Below, piece by piece: positions 19,901 through 24,315 of a stretch of 24,315 bases of DNA. Within the stretch, counting starts at the first letter, position 1, and every line of letters begins with the position of its first letter. Source of the DNA: CAXPZW01 sp964221845 (GTDB lineage Bacteria > Bacteroidota > Bacteroidia > Flavobacteriales_D > Sanyastnellaceae); assembly GCA_964221845.1 (NCBI GenBank), contig CAXPZW010000034.1:1-24315 (forward strand). The letters are read 5' to 3'. The translations under genes and the position numbers were made by a program. Below the pieces are notes generated by a model. It did not search any database, was not told where the DNA came from, and saw only the letters and a program-made list of their open reading frames with translations.

Positions 19901-21470
19901 CGTAATCCATGCGCCCGGCGTTGCGCGCCAAGGTGTCGTGCAGCTTTTGGGTGACGGTGACCATGCGGGTGTTGAGGTCGTACTCCACAAACCCTTTGTT
20001 GGCCAAGTCGATCATGAGTGGGTGCAGGTTCTCGGCGCTGGTTCGGAGGTCAAAGGCCAGGTTTTCCAACGGGAACACGTCACTCCCCGCGCTCCTGGCG
20101 TGGTTCCTCACCTCTATGAGCGGGTGGGTTTGCCCGATCCCCATGAGCGCATCGTAGCGCAAGTCCTTGTAAAAGTCATTGGACTCAAACGCAGCGTAGG
20201 TCTGGGAAGTGCCGCGCAGGTTGCCGAGCTCCATCAGCGGGTCGTCGATGCGCCAATACAGCGCCTCGAAGTACATGTCAATGTTGTGGTAGGTGTTGGT
20301 GTAGGGCGATTTGGAGAGTCCTTCCTCGGTGCGTAGCAGCGTCAGCTCCCGGGTTTTCTGGTCGAACTTGAGGTTGAGGTCCGGATGGGCGATGGTATCC
20401 TCTTCCAAAATGAACAAGCCCGTACTGTGGTCTGAACTGATACGGGTGGCACGGATGGAGAATTCCAAGCTGTTGGCCGAGAAGAACGGCTGCCCTTCCC
20501 GATCGATACTGAGTTGTGCAGGCTCTTCAATGGATCCCGTGCCCGCCAAGCGGTTACCCGCCATGGTAAATCCACCGTCGTAATGCACGCCGGGGAAAAT
20601 GTTGCGGATCTGCAGACGCTTGTTGTAGGACTCAAACCGCGGGTACGAAGCCCGTTCTCCCTGCTTGCCGGCGAGTACCTTTTCTTTCAACTGCCCTTTG
20701 AGCGGCTCAGAGAAGAACTCGTTGTAAAACAGGACCGAATCGATACTGTAGGTAGAGCCTTTGATGCGGATTTCGTAATCCTGGAATTCAGCGTAGGTCT
20801 TTTCAGGGTCAAAGTCGGCACGCTCCCAAGTCACCCGGCCTCCGGTGCCGTACCAGCGCTCAAGGGTTGGGAAGAAGGTGCCTGTTGTGCCCCGTACCAC
20901 CGAACTGTCGCCCTTGGCCTCACAAATCAAATCGCCCCCTTGGAAGATCACCTTGGGCAGGCTGTCTACCGTGATTTCAAAGTCCCGGTTAGTGGAGCGC
21001 CACGTGACCGAGGCGGATTTGTAGAACACCCCCTCGCCGTAGAGCAAGGCGGAGTTGAGCACGAAGTCGTCGAAGTACTTTTTCTGCTTGCGGTTTTCGA
21101 GCAAGCTGGTGGCCACCACGTGCCAATTGCTGAAGTCAGATTCGCTGCGGCCACTGGTGGGGAATGCGATCAGGAAGCGCAGGTAGGCCTCAAACTCCGG
21201 ATACGCCCGCATTTTAGCCTTGAGCATGGCATCGCCCATAGCGTAGGCGGTTTTGCGCATGGCGTCTGAGTATTCCAAGCCGAGGAACACCGGGCCAAAT
21301 TCGTCTTCCACAAACTGCTTGCCCACCTTTTTGCGGGACGCGTTGAGCATGTCGGAGAGCTCCTTGACGAAGGCCTCGGGTTCGTGGGTGAAGGATTTGC
21401 GCGACTGGGCGAGCAGACCGCCCGAAATCACACACAAGAAAAGCAGAACAAGCGCAGGCTTGAGTCTCAT
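16995..21470 (-). CDS. Large secreted protein of unknown function beside lpxB
   Basis: This 1491-residue protein has a clear signal peptide (MRLKPALVLLFLCVISGGLLAQ), so it acts in the periplasm or outer membrane. No named domain is recognised. After a helical N terminus (about 25-130) the sequence is rich in short alternating beta strands to the end. The most family-like segments are WAGNFEFMGKEFHFDYDAF (around 585-603) and a block around 905-960 with FKTTNVNAEIDF and NQYICFMDEFKWFMD. It resembles very long Bacteroidota conserved secreted proteins that I recall without a function. The ATG encoding MRLKPA is chosen because it starts the signal peptide; the frame is open 243 bases further upstream, but that text is not protein-like. 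It is divergent from lpxB (269 bp). A role in the outer membrane, even lipid A/LPS handling, is only inference from position and beta-rich character. Confidence 0.85.
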   Translation of the reverse strand: MRLKPALVLLFLCVISGGLLAQSRKSFTHEPEAFVKELSDMLNASRKKVGKQFVEDEFGPVFLGLEYSDAMRKTAYAMGDAMLKAKMRAYPEFEAYLRFLIAFPTSGRSESDFSNWHVVATSLLENRKQKKYFDDFVLNSALLYGEGVFYKSASVTWRSTNRDFEITVDSLPKVIFQGGDLICEAKGDSSVVRGTTGTFFPTLERWYGTGGRVTWERADFDPEKTYAEFQDYEIRIKGSTYSIDSVLFYNEFFSEPLKGQLKEKVLAGKQGERASYPRFESYNKRLQIRNIFPGVHYDGGFTMAGNRLAGTGSIEEPAQLSIDREGQPFFSANSLEFSIRATRISSDHSTGLFILEEDTIAHPDLNLKFDQKTRELTLLRTEEGLSKSPYTNTYHNIDMYFEALYWRIDDPLMELGNLRGTSQTYAAFESNDFYKDLRYDALMGIGQTHPLIEVRNHARSAGSDVFPLENLAFDLRTSAENLHPLMIDLANKGFVEYDLNTRMVTVTQKLHDTLARNAGRMDYDVIQFSSDARTGVNAQLNLLNNSLFLRGVQKIQLSDSQDVRIYPAKEEVILKKNRDFKFSGRIWAGNFEFMGKEFHFDYDAFLIDLVNVDSCRIYVEDTEDIEDSYGNKRKLRVKNVLEDVAGTLKIDAPTNKSGLSAEKYSQYPIFESTKNSYVYYDNVNIQNGLYERDNFYYQIQPFTIDSLDNFSKADLAFNGTLVSGGIFPDIERPLTLMEDLSLGFDMTTSDGGLPMYGGKADFTANVTLDYDGLHGDGKLNYLTSEATSEYFRFFPDSTTGQTNSYVNTMKKGPPEIPKAAAEIVDLGFYPKADLLTAQSDAEDIRFFENEATLAGRLYLQPSGMTGRGTMSFSGAELDSEKFDYTMRKIFADTSDFRLNQSAGEDNLAFKTTNVNAEIDFDERTGMFKSNGGETKVEFPINQYICFMDEFKWFMDANDMELSSSRKVTDDFVIDTSEDQARSNFFSINQFQDSLNFLSPKAIYDIDNSVIQCDKIKYIAVADAKIQPDSGKVVIRKRAKMDPLANAEVVANYVTQYHRIFNADLEIEGRLSYFGEGDYTYKDEAEKEFIIHLQQVKVDTSFQTIGNGMIAEDDGFAISPFFEYYGKFNLESNEKNLFFEGGTRILHTCEFMERSWFKFASRIDPMDVFIPVDSTLRSMGAEKLGVGVMVADDTPMELYPAFLSRKKDRQDEGLIESLGFLTYDKKDKAYKVGSKEKIAQPDLPGDLIVLDTESCLITGDGQIDLQADFGLLSADPIGSVTNDGLKTETNIEGTLALDFPLDESLTKHILKEMSESSNLSPVDIGNTQYEKAIRELMGLEASDKVITKLNIDGTLKKIPEELQATFFFADVKWQWNDVDEAYQSVGKLGIGSVGKDQVFRYINGKVEVSKSRGKEVFRMYLEIDPSQWYYFEYSAATKIMMISSSDLEFMTLLTEIKDDKRKVKEGKLTFTYQSLISKAKRNKFIERFPEFE

Positions 21471-21568
21471 GGGGTGGATTCGTATAGGTGTGGTTCCAAA
21501 GTGCATTATCCGAGCAAAAGCAGGTGTCCGAAGCAGTCTGACATGCGTGTGGGCATGCGGCAATTCAG

Positions 21569-21585
21569 CCCGTTTGCACAACGGG
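21569..21585. other. Small inverted repeat in the divergent lpxB region
   Basis: CCCGTT-TGCAC-AACGGG is a perfect 6-bp inverted repeat with a 5-base loop. It lies between the divergent starts of the 1491-residue gene (21470) and lpxB (21740), so it could be a regulator site. No perfect TAnnTTTG box was found in this 269-bp region; the nearest lpxB candidate is AACCTTTG at 21726-21733. Confidence 0.3.
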
Positions 21586-21739
21586 TTCGCACGGCCAAAA
21601 GTTATGGACCCTGAACACCTGCCTGCACCGGTAGGACACTCGGTTTTCCACAAGCGTCCAAATAGTGCGCCGAAATGCGTTGATAAAACCCCCACCCACC
21701 CGTGCGACACCACCGCACAATTGCAAACCTTTGGTCCCG

Positions 21740-22825
21740 ATGAAGGCCTACCTCATAGCCGGCGAAGCCAGCGGCGACTTGCACGGCGGCAACCTCGCGC
21801 GCGCCCTCAAAGCGCAATCCCCCGACCTGCACCTGCGCGGCTGGGGCGGCGACCTCATGTCTGATGCCGGCGTGGAGGTCACCAAGCATTACCGCGAGTT
21901 GGCCTTCATGGGCTTTGTGGAAGTGCTGATGAACATCCGCACCATTGCCCGCAATTTCAAAACCTGCAAGGCCGACATCGAAGCCTTTGATCCCGACATG
22001 TTGATTTTGATCGACTACCCGGGCTTCAACCTGCGCATGGCCAAGTGGGCCAAGGAAAAAGGCATCAAAGTGGTGTACTACATCAGCCCGCAACTGTGGG
22101 CGTGGAAGGCCGGTCGCATCAAGCAAATCCAAGCCTTTGTGGACCAGATGCTGGTCATCCTGCCCTTTGAACAGCAGTGGTACGGCGAGCGCGGCGTAGA
22201 GGTGGCCTTTGTGGGGCACCCGCTGTTGGACGCCATTGAAGCCGACCAGGCCCCTGCCCTTTCAGGACTTGGCGACAAGCCCGTGATTGCCCTGCTTCCC
22301 GGCAGCCGCAAACAAGAAATTGAACGCATGCTTCCGGTGATGTTGGGCGTGGCCCAGCGCTTCCCGGACTACCAGTTCGTGGTGGCCGGCGCACCGAGCA
22401 AGACCGAAGCGGACTATCCGCAACTCAGAGGGTCCAACGTGAAACTGGTGTTTGGCCAAACCTACGGGTTGTTCAAATCGGCCACCGCAGGACTGGTCAC
22501 CAGCGGCACGGCAACCCTTGAGGCTGCGCTGCATGGTTTGCCTGAAGCCGTGCTCTACAAAGGCAGCCCCATCTCCTACGCCATTGCCAAGCGGTTGGTG
22601 AAGATCAAGTACATCTCGCTGGTCAACCTCATTATGGACCGCGAAGTGGTGCGTGAGCTCATTCAGCACGCGTGCAACGTGGATTCTGCTGCAAAGGCTT
22701 TGGAGGAAATCCTGCCCGGTGGGCGCAGACACGCCCAAATGGAACAGGACTTGCAACAGCTGCACCAACAACTCGGCGGTCCGGGTGCTTCGGCGCGGGC
22801 AGCCCAATTGATTTTGGAAGGATGA
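21740..22825 (+). CDS. lpxB: Lipid-A-disaccharide synthase
   Basis: This membrane-associated glycosyltransferase (GT19) joins UDP-2,3-diacylglucosamine and lipid X into lipid A disaccharide phosphate, a central step of LPS synthesis. The 361-residue length is typical. Family motifs run in order: YLIAGEASGDLHG at the start, LIDYPGFNLR (95-104), YYISPQLWAWK, FVGHPLLD, LLPGSRKQEIERMLPVML, VTSGTATLEAALHGLP and SPISYAIAKRL. One variation is GWGGDLM where GIGG is usual. The ATG at 21740 gives the standard MKAYLIAGEASGD start; the open extension upstream is not conserved text. Its TGA overlaps the next gene's ATG (ATGA, 22822-22825), so the two are translationally coupled. It shows that the organism makes lipid A. 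Confidence 0.97.
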   Translation: MKAYLIAGEASGDLHGGNLARALKAQSPDLHLRGWGGDLMSDAGVEVTKHYRELAFMGFVEVLMNIRTIARNFKTCKADIEAFDPDMLILIDYPGFNLRMAKWAKEKGIKVVYYISPQLWAWKAGRIKQIQAFVDQMLVILPFEQQWYGERGVEVAFVGHPLLDAIEADQAPALSGLGDKPVIALLPGSRKQEIERMLPVMLGVAQRFPDYQFVVAGAPSKTEADYPQLRGSNVKLVFGQTYGLFKSATAGLVTSGTATLEAALHGLPEAVLYKGSPISYAIAKRLVKIKYISLVNLIMDREVVRELIQHACNVDSAAKALEEILPGGRRHAQMEQDLQQLHQQLGGPGASARAAQLILEG

Positions 22826-24000
22826 AACGGTGGTGGAGCGTGATGTTGGTGTGGTTGGGGCTGCAAGCTGTGGTTTGCGGGCAAGAGACCGTGCGCATTG
22901 GGCTGTACCAAGGCCTCCAATTCACCGAAGCTTCTGCAAGCTTGATTTCAGGCACCTTTGATGTACTGGTGGACGGCATCTCCAAGGGCACCGTAATCGC
23001 TCCACTACACTTGACTGCCAACACCGTGCGCGGCGTCCTGGTCTCCGACGCGGGACACACCTGGAACGGCACCCATAAAGTGGAGTTTCGCGCGCGCACG
23101 GGCGTTTGCACCTTCCAATTGAAGCCCGGGTTGTCCGGCGCCAAACGTCAACCGTACTCCGGCAGTTTGGTCGTGCGCCATTACCGCGGCAAACTGGTCC
23201 TCATCAACCAACTCGACGTGGAGCGCTACGTGGCCGGCGTGGTGGAAGCCGAAACCGGCCGCGGCCGTGAACTGGAGTTCTACAAAGCCCAGGCGGTGAT
23301 CTCACGCACTTACGCCTTGGGCAACAAGAAACGCCATGAGAAGCAGGGATTTCATTTATGTGACCAAGTGCACTGTCAAGTGTACCACGGCACCGCCCGC
23401 TACGACGACCTGATCCCCACCGCATCCAAAGCCACCCAGGGCCTGGTGATTGTGGATGCAGACATCGAGCTCATCACCGCCGCCTTTCACGCCAATTGCG
23501 GCGGACAAACTGTTTCTTCAGGCTATGTATGGAGCAAGCCGCTGCCCTACTTGACTGCGGTAGAAGACACTTTTTGCCTCAGCATGCCTTCCAGCCATTG
23601 GGAAAAACGCCTGCCCACCGCCGACTGGGACGCGTACCTCAAGCGCAAATCGAGCCCTGGCGTCACCTTGCCCGACACCCTCAACTACGGTCCCAATTGG
23701 CAACCCGCCGACAAGACCATGTACTTCACCCAGGATTCTGCGCGCATCAAGCTCACCGAGGTGCGGGCAGACCTGAAGTTGCGGTCCTGTTGGTTCAGTG
23801 TGCACCAAGAAGGGAGCGAGACTGTACTCGTAGGGCGCGGCTTTGGTCACGGGGTGGGCATGTGCCAGCAAGGAGCCATCCGCCGGGCAGAGCGCGGACA
23901 GGATTTTCGGGACATTTTGCACGCGTACTACACCGATGTGCACGTGATTCCGGTGTCGCAAATCCCCTTTTTTAAGACACCCACCCTCCCAGAACCCTGA
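22822..24000 (+). CDS. Secreted SpoIID/LytB-domain protein, probable lytic transglycosylase
   Basis: This 392-residue exported protein has a signal peptide (about 1-20, MLVWLGLQAVVCG) and a SpoIID/LytB domain from about 115 to 380. In Bacillus and Clostridioides, SpoIID cleaves glycan strands that have lost their stem peptides. The candidate catalytic residue is Glu144 in YVAGVVEAETGRG, followed by KAQAVISRTYAL (155-166). Other conserved pieces are CQVYHGTARYD with Cys180 and Cys185 (possible metal ligands), FHANCGGQTVSSGYVW (222-237) and GRGFGHGVGMCQQGA (338-352). The start is fixed by the ATGA overlap with lpxB; the frame extends further upstream only inside lpxB. Non-sporulating bacteria also carry such genes, with roles in wall remodelling; the exact role here is inferred. 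Confidence 0.92.
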   Translation: MKRWWSVMLVWLGLQAVVCGQETVRIGLYQGLQFTEASASLISGTFDVLVDGISKGTVIAPLHLTANTVRGVLVSDAGHTWNGTHKVEFRARTGVCTFQLKPGLSGAKRQPYSGSLVVRHYRGKLVLINQLDVERYVAGVVEAETGRGRELEFYKAQAVISRTYALGNKKRHEKQGFHLCDQVHCQVYHGTARYDDLIPTASKATQGLVIVDADIELITAAFHANCGGQTVSSGYVWSKPLPYLTAVEDTFCLSMPSSHWEKRLPTADWDAYLKRKSSPGVTLPDTLNYGPNWQPADKTMYFTQDSARIKLTEVRADLKLRSCWFSVHQEGSETVLVGRGFGHGVGMCQQGAIRRAERGQDFRDILHAYYTDVHVIPVSQIPFFKTPTLPEP

Positions 24001-24016
24001 TTTTTCAAGGGTTTCT
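23991..24016 (+). terminator. Weak hairpin over the SpoIID-like gene stop
   Basis: AGAACCCT (23991-23998) can pair with AGGGTTTCT (24008-24016) with one bulged base. The 9-base loop includes TGA stop bases and a T run. The hairpin overlaps the stop codon and lacks a following T tract, so a terminator role is doubtful. Confidence 0.25.
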
Positions 24017-24036
24017 AGCGTTTGCAAATCTCAGCG

Positions 24037-24063
24037 TTAACAGACTTTGAAGTTCATTAACAG
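24037..24063. promoter_or_regulatory. TTAACAG direct repeat at 20-bp spacing
   Basis: TTAACAG occurs at 24037-24043 and again at 24057-24063, exactly 20 bp (about two helical turns) apart. Both copies are upstream of the predicted -7 box at 24084. This fits a dimeric activator or response regulator binding one face of the DNA. The regulator is unknown. Confidence 0.35.
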
Positions 24064-24083
24064 CGCCCGCAGAGGTTGCCGCG

Positions 24084-24091
24084 TACTTTTG
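24084..24091 (+). promoter_or_regulatory. Predicted -7 box of the last gene
   Basis: TACTTTTG matches TAnnTTTG perfectly and lies 29 bp before the ATG at 24121, giving a short leader. No TTTG is present at the usual -33 distance. That fits activator dependence, with the TTAACAG repeat just upstream as the candidate site. Confidence 0.45.
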
Positions 24092-24120
24092 GGTTGCTGA
24101 TGATCTCAAAATCACATACC

Positions 24121-24315
24121 ATGACAAAGGTGCTGGCCCGTATGTGGGCATTGACCCTGCTGGCAATGCTGCCGGCTTCACTCCTGACGGCGCAGTCTGC
24201 GACCAAAGCCACCGTTCAAATCCGCAAAAGCGTGAACGGCCAGGAAGAAACCCAAACCCAAGAATTCGTCCTTGAAGAAGGACAAACCATCCAAGACATC
24301 CTTCAAGAGCTGGAT
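24121..24315 (+). CDS. Secreted protein of unknown function, 3' end missing
   Basis: The first 65 codons of a gene cut by the window edge. Residues 1-25 form a signal peptide (TLLAMLPASLLTAQ), so the product is exported. The mature start, ATVQIRKSVNGQEETQTQEF, is a polar beta-strand-like stretch, followed by an acidic helix-like part (EEGQTIQDILQELD). I do not recognise a domain; the visible part is too short. It follows the SpoIID-like gene by 120 bp and has its own predicted promoter, so it is probably a separate transcript. Reading frame, start and signal peptide are convincing despite the truncation. Confidence 0.75.
   Translation, partial: MTKVLARMWALTLLAMLPASLLTAQSATKATVQIRKSVNGQEETQTQEFVLEEGQTIQDILQELD

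Noticed and set aside
16995..21470. Naming the 1491-residue protein as LptD or another LPS transporter
   Set aside because: No OstA-like motif or C-terminal barrel signature can be recognised by eye; position beside lpxB alone is not enough.
21726..21733. AACCTTTG as the lpxB -7 box, with a similar one before the mutase gene (5686-5693)
   Set aside because: Both deviate from TAnnTTTG at the first base and neither has a -33 element at the right distance.

Overview
The window is GC-rich DNA from a Gram-negative bacterium, most likely a Bacteroidota member and perhaps a high-GC Flavobacteriales relative. The evidence is a methylmalonyl-CoA mutase of the Bacteroidota small/large type, a giant secreted protein with TPR, beta-propeller and SPOR domains, an lpxB-SpoIID gene pair, perfect TAnnTTTG -7 boxes, and few Shine-Dalgarno sequences. 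No tRNA, rRNA, CRISPR array, transposase, integrase or phage gene was seen, so this looks like chromosomal core sequence with one odd intergenic island.

Left part (1-9838). A MATE transporter, cut by the window edge, is followed 5 bp later by fmt (methionyl-tRNA formyltransferase). A small XRE repressor comes next; its promoter, operator and start codon are packed into about 45 bp. It converges on a long gene encoding a natural fusion of the small and large methylmalonyl-CoA mutase subunits. Divergent from that is csaA, which converges on a soluble PAS histidine kinase. A HAD phosphatase (gmhB-like) and a class IV PLP enzyme (pabC-like) form a tight two-gene unit. It runs tail-to-tail into a single-domain response regulator. 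All three convergent pairs overlap at their 3' ends, two of them by the same 4-bp TTAR junction.

Middle (9941-16432). One 2163-residue exported protein fills 6.5 kb. It has an N-terminal TPR + PD40-like propeller + carboxypeptidase-regulatory-like region, as in PorE-type type IX secretion/gliding proteins. A very long coiled coil with acidic Ser/Thr/Glu linkers follows, then three C-terminal SPOR domains. Upstream of it, 16433-16994 is a gene-free island with diverged inverted repeats near both ends.

Right part (16995-24315). A 1491-residue secreted protein of unknown function is read leftwards. Divergent from it is lpxB (lipid A disaccharide synthase), translationally coupled by an ATGA overlap to a secreted SpoIID/LytB-domain protein. 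The start of another small secreted protein is cut by the right edge. The envelope theme is strong: lipid A synthesis, a possible cell-wall lytic transglycosylase for peptide-free glycan, and a giant protein whose SPOR domains belong to a family that binds such glycan. The clearest candidates for something new are the fused mutase, the giant SPOR protein, the 1491-residue protein next to lpxB, and the compact self-regulating promoter of the XRE gene. I found no convincing evidence for an entirely new defence or mobile system.
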